64,000 nucleotides of DNA, from positions 61,622,001-61,686,000 of the forward strand of contig JAFFJZ010000002.1 of NCBI GenBank assembly GCA_018340375.1, written 5' to 3'. Made by a program: the position numbers and the translations under genes. This DNA is from Gonatopus flavifemur (Eukaryota; Arthropoda; Insecta; Hymenoptera; Dryinidae). The notes beneath the pieces are model-generated. The model was not told the origin of the DNA and did no database searches. It saw nothing but the letters and a program-made list of their open reading frames with translations. Of this stretch, positions 36,491 to 47,925 are shown in pieces; the stretch's first letter is position 1, and every line of letters starts with the position of its first letter.

Positions 36491-38042
36491 TAGGGATGGG
36501 CGATTCTGGTGAAAAACATCGATTCTCAATGATCGATTTTTTTTCAATATTGATTCGATTAATCGATTATTCGGATAAAAGAATCGATAAAAAATCGATT
36601 TTTCTCACCATTTTTGTGTTTCTATTTATTTATTCCATCAAGCGTTCAAAAAATCTTCAATACATCAATTAAGAAGATGAAATAATCTCAAAGTGATTAA
36701 TTAAAGTTGATCTCAAAGTGATTAACACTTGTGAATTCGAATTTATTGATCCATAATTGATCATCATTCAACTGGGCTACATCTACACCCATGTTCAATT
36801 GAGGATTGATTCAATGCATAGATTCTGTTCAGTTTTGTGGACGATTGGCTAAGATTTATGAATCCAGGATTCAAAATTGTAAAATAGGATCAGTGGGCCG
36901 GTATCTCAACCTTGATATTTTTGAGAAATAGATGAGGATTTGAGAAGTCAACTAACACTGATTTCATAGATCCCGAAGAGAACATAAAGCTTCATCGAAC
37001 GTTCAGATTAGTTCATGAAAGCTAACTTTTAGATTCGCAAACGTTTCTCCAAGGTACTACGAACGTTGAAATGTCCGCCTCAAAATACTTTCAGGAAACA
37101 TAGATGAAACATCCATTGAAGGTTCATCGAAGGTTTGAGGAAGCTCCACAAAAATATCTATACTTAGATTAATTTATAATAATTTATTTTTATTAATTAA
37201 TTTATTTTTCATATAAATTGATCAAAATTAATATAAGTATTTCGAGGTGGACATTTCAACGTCCGTAGAACCTTTGTCAAACGTTAATGAATCTAAAAAT
37301 TAACTCTAATGAACCTTCGACCCGATCTATACACATCTGATCTGAACGTTCGCCGAAGCTTCATGTTCTCTTCGGGATTCAACGTGGATGGAGACGAACT
37401 AAATCAACAAAAAAATGAAACACCGAAATATATCTTGGAGAAATCTTATCGAATATATATTCACAAATACCAAAATACATTCCAAGGAAACTTCGAGAAC
37501 TCTCACTCAAAGACATATTGAATATAGTTCTCAGTGTTCCATAAGATATCTTCAAGAATTCTTCAAGATATCTTAGAACGTTCCGAAAAAACTTCCTCAA
37601 AACAGTTATCTGGGAACTATCATGGATCAGAACTCACCAGATACCAAACCTCTCATTGCTTATTGTGATTGATAAAGTTTAGTAATTGATTGATCCATCA
37701 AAAGAAAAACGTTGATGATCCAGAAATATATTGATTCATTGAGCTCAGAAAAATTAATCAAATATTCCATGCATCATCGGCAATGGTTCACTAAGGGTCT
37801 TCTGCTTCTCCCATGGACCAAAATTTCCTGAAGGATTTATAGTGAGTTCTAGTAAGTTACTATCAACGAATCCACCCAGTTTTTTAATTCAGCTCTGTTC
37901 TGTAGATATTCCGGTCGGAAATCGATTCCGAAGAATTGGTTTTGAAAAAATCGATGTATCTCGGAAACTCAATTAAAAAATCGATTTTTTTCGCTGAAAA
38001 AAATCGGTACCCGATTAATCGAATCGGAATCGCCCATTCCTA
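36491..38042. mobile_element. Non-autonomous hAT-like element inserted in a tRNA-like B box
   Basis: The ends TAGGGATGGGCGATTC and GAATCGCCCATTCCTA are inverted with one mismatch. The octamer GTTCGAGT is duplicated at 36483-36490 and 38043-38050. The subterminal regions are rich in ATCGATT and pair with each other. It has no transposase frame. It contains foldback L copy 2 and AAGATATCTT repeats (37500-37590). Confidence 0.75.
36972..37376. mobile_element. Foldback L, copy 2
   Basis: CCCGAAGAGAACATAAAGCT at the left pairs with CTTCATGTTCTCTTCGGG at the right. The arms match copy 1 at 35672-36268. The centre is AT-rich (TTTATTTTTATTAATTAAT). Confidence 0.85.
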
Positions 38043-38295
38043 GTTCGAGTCTTATTATGGGGTTGAATTTTTTTGTTCAGGTTTTTAAAAATTTCATGCG
38101 CTTGCTTTGTTTCAATTCCCGCTTCATATACTCTTTGTGTCCTTTTCATTCAAGCTCCGTATACTTTCCATTAACGTTCCTGTTACGCTCTAGCATACGC
38201 TTCGTTTACTTTTCCTTGTCGCTTCCATTTTCACCAGGGGTCTTTCTCTAGTACAATGTTACAAGCCTCGTAAATGATGCAAAATGATCAAACGA

Positions 38296-38517
38296 CTCCC
38301 TAAATCTGGAACAGTGAAACATCCCGCGTTTCACTCCATTAAGTCTCAGAAGCGAGCCAGTCCGCTTCGAGTGGAATCTTTTCTCACTCTTTTAGAGGGA
38401 AAAATTCACTATAGAATTCGAGTGACTGTGAGTTTCTAACCTCAAACCTCGAATGTTCACTCTGAAAGAGTGTAAATTCTACTGAAAAATATTGACAAGC
38501 TCCCTTCTGGTTAGCTG
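38296..38517 (-). mobile_element. MITE 'CACTCTTTTAGAGTG' family, reversed truncated copy
   Basis: CTCCCTAAATCTGGAACAGT corresponds to the inverted right end of copy 1. It runs colinearly to TTCTGGTTAGCTG, where it abuts the next copy head to head. The terminal ~35 bases are missing. Confidence 0.7.
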
Positions 38518-38789
38518 CTCTCTAAAATTGTTAGAGTGGTATTTCACTCTTTAGCCAGCCAAAAGTAAGCCAGTCGGAATTTCGAGTGAAATTTCCACTC
38601 TTTTAGAGTGATAATCTAAGGTTTGAGGTTATAAACTCACAGCCACTTCAATGTTACAGCTTAATTATCAGTCTAAAAGAGTGGGAGTCCACTCGAAACG
38701 AGTGAAAATCCCATTCGAAGCGGACTCGCTCACTTCTGAGACTTAGTGGGGTGAATCAAGTGACTTTTCACTCTTCCAGATTTAGAGAG
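38518..38789 (+). mobile_element. MITE 'CACTCTTTTAGAGTG' family, direct copy
   Basis: CTCTCTAAAATTGTTAGAGT to TTTAGAGAG matches 35236-35509 along its length. It is joined to the reversed copy just before it. Confidence 0.8.
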
Positions 38790-38798
38790 TGGAGAGTG

Positions 38799-39073
38799 CC
38801 CACTGAGCATTTCCGTTAGAACCTTGCATTAACATTGCATCGATGTTGATGCGATCTTGAAAGTACCTGTTATGAGAATTACAACAGTAATATTACAACA
38901 TCCAATTGCAAGTAAATGGCAGCAATGTTACGTTGCCAGGTGATATTTCAACGATATTTTTGCAAGTTACTTTTGTAATATTGCATTTGTAAATTGAAAG
39001 ACAAGTACTTTCAAGATCGCATCAATATCGCTGCAATGTTTATGTAACGGTTCTGACGGAAATGCTCAGTGGG
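38799..39073. mobile_element. Foldback MITE, CCCACTGAGCATTTCCG ends
   Basis: CCCACTGAGCATTTCCGT and ACGGAAATGCTCAGTGGG bound inverted arms. The inner GCGATCTTGAAAGTAC / GTACTTTCAAGATCGC pair exactly. A piece of the AGAGTG family follows at 39074-39105. Confidence 0.9.
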
Positions 39074-39105
39074 TGAAATCTCACTCTGAAAATTTTAAAA
39101 AGTAA

Positions 39106-42100
39106 ATGGAAGAACCGTAATGTTGAAGATGAAGATATTCAACATTAAAATGTGAAATCACTTCAGTACAAAAAATAATTGAAGTTTCTCAACTGTATCC
39201 CTGATGAAAATGGCCGTTAAAAACGGACAGAACCTCTGTCCGAATCTAACTGAATGGATATGTGTTCTTGTAACGGTCATTTTTATTGGAGATATGAATG
39301 CTACTTAAACGCATGAATCATATTTCAATATCTTGGAAGGAATGCTTGATTCCAAATGACCCCGTCAGGTGCTTCTGAAACAACGGATTCAGCTCACGAT
39401 AATTTCTAGTCGAAACGTTTGACCAGAGAAAAAACATTACAGCTTTCATTAGTATAATTCGTCGATAAATTTCAAGTTCTTTACCAAAACAATTTTATGG
39501 TTCACTGGGAAAGAGCACATATATATTCTATCCAATTCTCATTCAGAATTTTAATGAGATGCTCGTTGAATCGGGGGTGATAGAGAGAAAGAGGAAACAG
39601 GATACGGTGCAATTTATCACACCACATGTATGATTTTTTTGTTTCTATAAAATAATTTCCCATAATGGAAAAAATATTATGTATCGCATTTCCTGATTGT
39701 AGTGCATATCAAGATACAAAATAACACTAATTTCGGGGAAAAATCGTTGAAATTCATTAAAAAAATTGAATTGTTACTTCCATTACAATTCACGTCTAAT
39801 CGAATTCGAATTGTAAAATCACCTGTTGAACGGTTCAATGCTTTCTATGGGTTATACAGATGTTGATACTTCGATATTCGTGGAAAACTTCCAACACTCG
39901 TATTTTATCGAGATGATTATGAATTTGATAATATAAATGAATTCAATTTTCTTCCTTATGTCCACTGAAAAATTCCACTGTATTAATTTGATTGAAAATA
40001 TTATTTTTTGGTAATATTGTCGGGAAGGGAATGCGATTTATTTTAAAAAATTCGAAATATAACGGACACCAATCAGTACAATTGAAATAAAAAACAAAAC
40101 AGAAAAGAGCAACGTTAGTCCATTGAAAGTTTCAACACAAAGTTCCGCTCGTAAGAACTTTTATTCATATTCATTCAGTACTGAACCATGTCAACCGTAA
40201 AACGAAGAAATAAGAATCCATTGGTGGCAAGGCAGTAAATCCAAACACACATTCAACCATCGTAAAATACGTGCGAAATCTTCAAATGCCATTCAAGAAT
40301 TCATCTTCAAAATTTGCAAGTTCTTGTTTCATTTCAGTGGAATCCACGAATCTGTTGATATCACTCCTACGCCCAGACTCGACGATCCAGCAAAAAAAGG
40401 AAGATATTATGTTTCTCGTTCTGAAATACAATTCATTCACTCTTTTAATTAAATTCCATCCAAATCTTTGGATTATTATAATTCCAGACGAAACTGTTAT
40501 AATTATTATCATACTTTGTTTTGACTTTTCCACCACCTCATTGGGATTTCATGAGATCGTCGTGCTGGAAATTGAAAAAGTTTTCGTACAAATGATGCGT
40601 ACTTTGATATACGAGAGAATTAATAAAACTCCTATATCGCAAAGCAGAGAGAATCATTGAATGCTATGAGGATTATTGATAGAATTTTTAAATTTCAAAG
40701 ATGCGGGCGAAGTAGAGCTTTGTCAGAACTGGAGATAGGTGATTTTGACCAAATCGATTCTTCACTACAAAAGGAATGATCAAGTTTTTTATAAAATCTT
40801 GGTCAAAATTCAATAAAAATTGTATACGAGAGAATCGATTCTGCCAAGATAGCCCATCACTAGTTAAAACTCATAATTCTCGTATCAGTTAGAAGGTTGG
40901 AAGAGTTAGTAGTTACTCAAATACCAATAGGTTTTTTCATCCTGTTCTGAAGTGACAGTGTCCAGAAAATGATCTTCGAAATAACGTAATTATGAATCTA
41001 TAGTGGTATAGGGTGACCTAACAAGTTCAATGTAAATGTAAAGACTTATTAGGTCATATCACGTAACTTGAACGAAGGATATTGAATTCCCAAACTAAAA
41101 TACGAACACAGTGTGTGATTTGACATACCTTTTTCGCCAAAAGAATGATCTCAATCCCAACGTAAGAAAAAGATCTCGAAACTTGATCGTTCCACTTTTG
41201 TTAAGTTTACTCGCATAAATGAATAATTAAGGACTTTTAAAGCGTATTTGTTAGTTAGCGTTTGTAGAGAAATGCTTTTAAAGATATCGGGGGTAACGGA
41301 GGTTATGATTGACCGAAGCTGATAACAACGACAATGGGAACTCTGAAGCACCAGAAGCCTGATTTTCGTCGGTGGCTCGATCGTTCGTTCGTTCGTTCGT
41401 TTGTAGTTAATGGCATGGATACGATCGAGGCCAAAAATATTGTTACTTTCTATCGTGCAATGATCGAATAATTGGATATACTGCCAAACTGGCAAGAACA
41501 AACACGAAGGATTCATATCTGCATAATACAGACTTTCCTCCTCAGAAAATTGTGCAAACTAAATTCATGTATCGGACGAACTATCGCGCATACAATTTTA
41601 GTTGATTCAGATTAATAGCCTGTACGTGACAGTTTGGGGAATTCATCGAATAATGATAATGACGATGATGATAATGGAGTCCCAATTCAGAGCACTTGTT
41701 GAATAATGTGAATAGGAAGTGTGAAATGAAGTAATCTTCAATTATATATAGGATACGCTCGAATTTCAAACAAACTCTCGTTGTCTGTAAGAAATATCGC
41801 TTCGCCGTCAAATTACCATTCAAAGTGGGATGTTTTGTAAAGTTTCATTGTCGTTTGTTCGGTCGTATAATAGATTCACGAAACTTTGAGTTTCTCTAAC
41901 CTGCAGGAGCTAAAGATTATGAGAAATCCTTTGATATCAAAGAGGTTGAACAATGAAGCAGGAGTAAGGGGATGTGAAATACGGTTACTCAATTAATGAG
42001 ATGAAGATTTTTCAACTCCCTCATGTGTTGTTCATATTTTAAAATCATACGCATATGAAGGGAAATTAATTTCGATTTCAGGATTACAATTCAATTCCAG

Positions 42101-44190
42101 ATCTTCTAGAATAGGTATACCGGAGATTATACTCCCAGTGATTTTATTAAAATATATACTGTCGTAAACGACCTCGATTTATTTGAAAATTTAAGAAAAA
42201 ACATCCAAGAATAAAAATTGTGGAATTACGTTATCGGTTCGAATATTTATTACCTCAAGGAAATATAACATAATAGTCTATGAGAATGAAAAATTCGTAC
42301 AATATACTTGATAAGCTGTATAAACTCTGAATATATTCACAAACTCTCATCCTTCTTGTGAGCAACCTAATAAATCTACGCCGATCCTATGTAGAATAGG
42401 TGGCGTAAAAACATGGCGAATATGCTCAGTTATCTTCTCCCTTCGGATTGACATTGATGGAGTCATTCTTGGGGAAACTTCCATTGATAATTGAACGTTA
42501 AATGATCACTCGAAGGAAGAAAATGTGGATAATTCGCAAACATTGGATGGGAATATTATATGAATTTTTTTAAAAAAATATCAAATAAATTTTTCGAAAG
42601 TAGAGTCAACGGAAAGATGATTTTCTACTAAAGTTGTAGATTGTTTGGGTTCGTAAATAACATCCCCTCGTGCAGAGCGTGCATAATACTTGCCGTTGAT
42701 AAGACTTCGTTCCTAAACAAATATGGGAATATTTGTTCTTGACGTGTTGAGATCGAACTTTACGTCTTGGGTTTATTGATATCACACCATACTGGAAGAT
42801 GACGTTCTCATGTAAATTTGATTTATGATTTATTTATCGTTACACTCGGTCATGAAATTAGGGATATTCTCTGCGACATTAACATGCTCCAATTAAAATT
42901 TCAGAAATTGAAACAATGACGATTTCTACCCTGTGAAGAAAATTTAATACTAAAGAAATTACAAAAAGTCGATTCGGTGAGTGGATGAAAAAAAAAAAAG
43001 AAATACATTTGATCCGATTCCGCGTTCGGATAGCTTGAAGATAGCTTAAATCAGACTTCAGTGTATCGATATTTAGAAAGAAAGATGAATGAACTGTGCA
43101 ACACCAATGATTTATTTCCGTGGCCGAGATTATTCGAGATTCACCCGAGAATCGAATTCGAATCTTCGATTGAAACTCCATCTAAAGAAACGGTAGGAAA
43201 GCGAAGCACTTGGACACGAATGTGTGAATGTTTTGAACCAAATCCCAATTACCCCCACGGTTATCCGTTTTATGAATTTCCATTTGGGAGTATCGTGAAG
43301 AGGAAAAAAATGAAGCGTGTTATGCTTTTTCAAACGCAAATATAAGAATATAGGCCGATATCAAAGAAGAGAAGGGCTTTGTGAGTTAACGTGCCGAAGA
43401 AAATCTGCCCTCGAGCAACTCTCCATATTATAGATAAATTGCAAAAGGAAAAGAGATAAGAAGTATTTCCAAGTTACAAGTTTCCTGCTGGAAACGGATG
43501 AACAAGTGAAAGTCTTTGAAGTGTATGAATAAATACTTCTTGAGATCGAATAAAATGAACTCTGAAAGTAGATTTCTAAATTCCTCGATGGAAGTGTAAT
43601 GGTAGAATATACATATAATACCTACATTGTTTCCAAAATACGAATAGATTTACCTATAATTTTCAATGAAACACCAAAGGAGGAATGAGGATTTTATCAA
43701 AAGGTATTGATTTTAACTCGAATCCTACATACCGAAGGCACGGCACGAAGTGAATTTCATTTATCAGTAAAACGTCCCTTCATGGGAAGATCGATGATAT
43801 GTCTCTTCACAGAACCATGAAATTGTGTCAAAAAACCTGATAAATGCTGATACGAGGAGGGAATATCCAATCTAACTATCTCATCGATGAAATTCATTAT
43901 TCTCACCATTTATTGCAATACATAAAAGAAATATTTCAGGTGAGGTATTATCTCAACTCATTTTCAGAAACACATAAAAATCTTTACCTTGGCGTATTTT
44001 CGTAATTTTTAATTAATAAATGAGAGAGGAATGAAGTACTACTTGCGGAGTTCGTTTTATAGTACGGTTTAATGTTTTGATGTGAAGATGTAAATACTTT
44101 CAACTACCGTGAGAGTTCAGGTGTGCAACGAATCAAGATTCCCACCTAAATTTTGTGATACTTTTGGGATTAGATTTTTTAAGACACTGT
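39106..44190. other. Intronic stretch, no gene recognised
   Basis: Only a TCGT microsatellite (41381-41401) and short imperfect palindromes (e.g. 39190-39290) were seen. Confidence 0.5.
41381..41401. repeat. (TCGT)n microsatellite
   Basis: About five tandem TCGT units. Confidence 0.9.
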
Positions 44191-44192
44191 TA

Positions 44193-44451
44193 CACGGAGA
44201 AAAATAATGTTTCAATTATTACTACATTTTGTACTAAAGTAGCAGGATAAGTGAAATAGTATAATTTTTCAAAACACAGTGTAGTAAAAATTCATGCTCA
44301 ATAATGTGGAGTGGCTCCGAATTAAAAGATTCTTCAAATCATTTACGCATGAATTTTTACTACACTGTATTGTAAAAAATTATACTATTTCACTTATCCT
44401 GCTACTTTAGTACAAAATGTAGTAATATTTGAAACATTATTTTTCTCCGTG
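44193..44451. mobile_element. Foldback MITE, CACGGAGAAAAATAATG ends
   Basis: The arms are nearly exact inverted copies (CACGGAGAAAAATAATGTTT; AGTAGCAGGATAAGTGAAAT) with TA duplications at 44191-44192 and 44452-44453. It lies about 100 bases upstream of the recursive splice site. Confidence 0.92.
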
Positions 44452-44529
44452 TATCATCGTTTCTATCATTACAAGTGCTGTGGTTTCAATTTTGTTCCAT
44501 AATTTTTTTGTGCCCAAGTGAAGTATTTT

Positions 44530-44565
44530 CCAGTATTGTTTTCTTTCTGTTACAGGTAAGTCTAA
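44530..44565 (+). promoter_or_regulatory. Candidate recursive splice site (zero-length exon)
   Basis: A pyrimidine-rich tract (TTGTTTTCTTTCTGTT) leads to ACAG at 44552-44555, followed at once by GTAAGT at 44556-44561. A strong acceptor and a strong donor are thus juxtaposed with no exon between. This is the form of ratchet points known from long Drosophila introns, where the intron is removed in steps. It lies on the same strand as the receptor and deep in its long intron, outside any repeat seen here. Confidence 0.6.
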
Positions 44566-46755
44566 GCAGATTTTCTCCCACTCGTATTATAAATAAGTAA
44601 GTTATGAAAGCATTTCAAATGATACGAGATCACTTATATTACGTATATACTCGTTAATTGTAAATATAAATCCTAGGCATGAATGTAAAATCCGATACAC
44701 GGTAAAACATGTGAAAATATAAATTTGAATTCACATTTGTAGACCAAAATTTACATGATGCATCGGTTTGCATTGATCAAGTATGCCGTTAAATCAGTCG
44801 AGCACCCTCCAACGTTACGATTTCTCTCCATATAGTGCACGCGTGACACACGTCCTCCACAAAAAATGTAGCGCAAATGATATACGAGATGCATCACTTA
44901 TTATTCTCCGATAGCTGTACTTGTTCCATAATGGTTTGAGTTGGTTTTTTAAACCACACGTTTTCCCTCCTTCCGAATCGATTTCAAACGGAAATTCGAA
45001 ATATAATTTACACCCTGACTTCTTCAGTTGCTTCAGAAGTTCAGAGAAATTCATTCAAAATGAGTAACAACGATCAGAGTTGTTTTTCCCCTTTCAATTG
45101 AGAAACAAAGTACTTACTTTCAGCTTTCTGAAAACTTTCCCTGTTCTCATTTACAAGGTAGAGAAAAGATTCCCTGGCTCAGATCGTTGATTAGCTCGCT
45201 GTATCACAGCAAGTCGGAAAATAACGTCTCAATCCATTGGGATTCCAAACTTTTATGCCAGTAACATCTGATTGCACCAACAGCAACAGAACTCTCGCGC
45301 AATAAAAGCTCTCTACTTATATGAGAGTTTAAGACAAATCCTCAGAAAGAAGGTTCCTGTGAAATGCACAAAGCTCTTAGATGGATATACCTCTCCTCTC
45401 CTAATTCTTCATTATCTAAAATTTCATGGAAAAACGCGTACGTTTACTATCGTTGTACCAAATTACATTCCTTCTGATTATATGCTAATATGTACAGGTA
45501 TAGGAACAGTACAAGCGCCAATTGAATACAAAATAAATTTGATGTTGTTTCCGTACAAATTATTGTTCATTTACAAAGTTCAATCAGTATCAGGATTCGA
45601 AAAAAAAGGATCCATTGGAAGGGTATAGAATGAGAAAAACGGGCTACAAATGTAGCGATATATTCGATGTGCGGGAGAATAAAATACAGGGCAGACAATC
45701 TCGATATTTTTCTGAATATACAATGACAACTGAGATGAAGATTTGATGGTAAATCGTAATGTGACACCAACTTTAGAACGGAACAAGACGATTCCAAGTT
45801 TTGCCTCCATCGTTCGTAAGGATACATGATATTTGAGGAAGAAAATCTGATATGGAAACTTGACTCGAGATTCTTCTTGAAACATGCATACGTTCATCAT
45901 TCTTATCTGTTCGCTTTATTTCACATGGAACACGGTTTGACGGAACAGAAAAATAAAAGAAAAACAGGCGCACAGCGGGATGAATCGGGACTTCTTTGTT
46001 GCGAAACCGTGGAGTTCTTCTTAAAAGTACGAGGAGAACACGACGGACTTTATCAATTCAACGTAAAAAGTTTAAGTTGAAATTTTCACGCCGATGCCGA
46101 TGTGTTGTGTTATCCATGATTTTTTTGGACATTTCATGAGGGTTTTGCAAAAAATGCAAGATGGAACTATGCATTTTCTTTTTCACAATTGTGAGTAAAC
46201 GTAATGAGAAGCCAAGAACTCTGTTTGGATCTGATCCTTACTGTTTGACAATCGTAAGAAACATAATTGAAGCTAATCATTAATCGAAGTCTGAATTTGA
46301 AAAATAACAGATGATATTTCTGTTACACTATGGGATTGAAATGCACCAATAACTTATTGCACAAGACTCCACAAATATTTTGACATGCTAGATTCAAATT
46401 TCAAAGCAAAATGTGTGAAAAAGAGTCTGGTCAAAATCTCTTCCAAACAGAGTTGCAAGATCTACGGATTTTTTTCATGGATCCACGTATCAGAAGACAC
46501 CATTCTATGTGACTGAAAAATCCGTGTGCTGGTAACGCTCCTCCCAAATCACTTCAATATTTTCATCATTTTTCAACGAATTTTCAGCTTAATTCCTCCA
46601 AGACTCCGGTCATGAGAAGATCTGAAATTTTCAAGAACGTTGTTTCAAGATCTTATTTATGTTCGTACAAACTGTACATTCTAAATTTCGAAAAAACGTA
46701 AAATCCTGGAGAAAAGATTTTCTTGAAATTCAATATCCCTCGTAGACATATTATA
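44566..46755. other. Intronic stretch, no gene recognised
   Basis: AT-rich, with overlapping short open frames in several directions around 45270-46080 but no recognisable domain. Confidence 0.45.
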
Positions 46756-46885
46756 GTCATTGATGAGTTTTGTAACGCTTGACTAGCCGAAAACTAGAGA
46801 CTTGTAAGTGCCTCGTAAGGTTCTTGTAAGGCACTTGCAAGTGTCCAGTTCCTGGCTAATTAAGCATTACACAACTCGTCAATGA
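46756..46885. mobile_element. Short foldback
   Basis: GTCATTGATGAGTTTTGTAA at the left pairs with the inverted end ACTCGTCAATGAC. The inner GTGCCTCGTAAGG/CTTGTAAGGCAC steps pair. Confidence 0.7.
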
Positions 46886-46939
46886 CTGCAGTATTTCAAC
46901 TCAGGAGGCAGAAAATTGCAGAACAGCATGTTTTCAATA

Positions 46940-47206
46940 CATTAAGAAAACAGATATCTTGAAAAATACCATAATTGATGGATTTTTGGCGTTGGTCTGA
47001 CCTAAGTCAAAATATTTACGTGAACGAACCTCTAGAAATCTCATAATTTCTTGGACTTTTATAAAAGAGTATGGTACCTTCCTCATAAAAGTCCCAGCCA
47101 TTATGGTACTTTTAGAGGTATCTTCACGTGAATATTTTGACTCGGGTTGAACCAACGCCAAAAATCCCTAAATTATGATATTTTTCAAGATACCTTTTTC
47201 TCCGTG
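46940..47206. mobile_element. Repeat family 'GGTATCTT', complete copy
   Basis: The left CATTAAGAAAACAGATATCT pairs with the inverted right AAGATACCTTTTTCTCCGTG, flanked by TA (46938-46939, 47207-47208). TTTTTGGCGTTGG is present in both arms. It matches 13628-13826. Confidence 0.8.
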
Positions 47207-47209
47207 TAG

Positions 47210-47480
47210 TGAAAGGTACTATCCAACGCGCAACGAATACCGTAAGGCACTGCGTCTAACGCAAGGTTAACCCACCCGCAGTCCTGAGCTTCGCGAAGTG
47301 GACGCTAGGACGCGCCCGCTCCGACACCCATTCTCGCTGCACCAAGAAAGTCAAACGGGATATAAGACAGTACCACGCTGTACCCGAAAAAAATTCTTCC
47401 GTGCCCATTTCCTGCCAGGCGAGCGTTTTATACTAGTATGAGGCAGTCAACCAATCCCTACGGGTGATCGTCATTCCGGA
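47210..47480. other. GC-rich island of unknown identity between two MITEs
   Basis: About 250 bases are much richer in GC than the rest, with CG dinucleotides (GACGCTAGGACGCGCCCGCT) and a small hairpin (GAGCTTCGCGAAGTGGAC). I do not recognise it as rRNA, snRNA or a protein exon. On the minus strand GCTCGCCTGGCAGG weakly recalls part of a tRNA-Gly, too little to call. Confidence 0.5.
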
Positions 47481-47487
47481 GAAACTA

Positions 47488-47823
47488 CCCACACAGCACT
47501 CGTTGTCTGAAAGATATCTTCAGATATAATTAAGAACAATGCAAGAAGTCTTATGCAACATGAATAGACATCTTTTGGAAGTCTTACACTGTTCTGGCTT
47601 CTAAGAGATATCTTCAAAAATGATTTCAGAAACCTTTTAGAAATCTCTAAAGGACATCTTTCAGAAATTTCTAAAAGGTTTCTGAAAACATTCTTGAAGA
47701 TATCTTTTAGAAGTAAGAACAGTTTAAGACTTCTAACAAATGTCCATTCATGTTGCGTAAGACTTCTTGCATTGCTCTTAACCATTTCTGGAGATATCTT
47801 TTAGAAAACGAGTGCTGTGTGGG
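47488..47823. mobile_element. Foldback MITE, CCCACACAGCACTCG ends
   Basis: CCCACACAGCACTCG and CGAGTGCTGTGTGGG are exact inverted ends, with TA at 47486-47487 and 47824-47825. The arms carry AAGATATCTT and GAAGTCTTA repeats shared with 22336-24275. Confidence 0.85.
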
Positions 47824-47910
47824 TACCCACCGAACACGAATGCAAGCGTTTCAAAGGGCCTGTAATGGTCCTTCATTGGCATTGCAGGGCCATTTGAACG
47901 CCAGGAATCA

Positions 47911-47925
47911 TTTTTTTTTTTTTTT
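47911..47925. repeat. T15 tract
   Basis: Fifteen consecutive T. Confidence 0.9.

Larger units (their letters stand above)
35573..38239. mobile_element. Outer foldback of a nested stack
   Basis: CCCTGGTAAAAATGAAGCGT at the left pairs with the inverted right end CATTTTCACCAGGG. The flanking arms are rich in GAAGCG/CGCTTC and TTTCAATTCCC. Between them lie foldback L1 (35672-36268), a tRNA-like sequence, and the hAT-like element (36491-38042) that carries L2. Confidence 0.6.

Noticed and set aside
40271..40660. 129-residue plus-strand frame with a hydrophobic stretch
   Set aside because: I considered a receptor exon, but no TM6/TM7 motif or splice sites fit.
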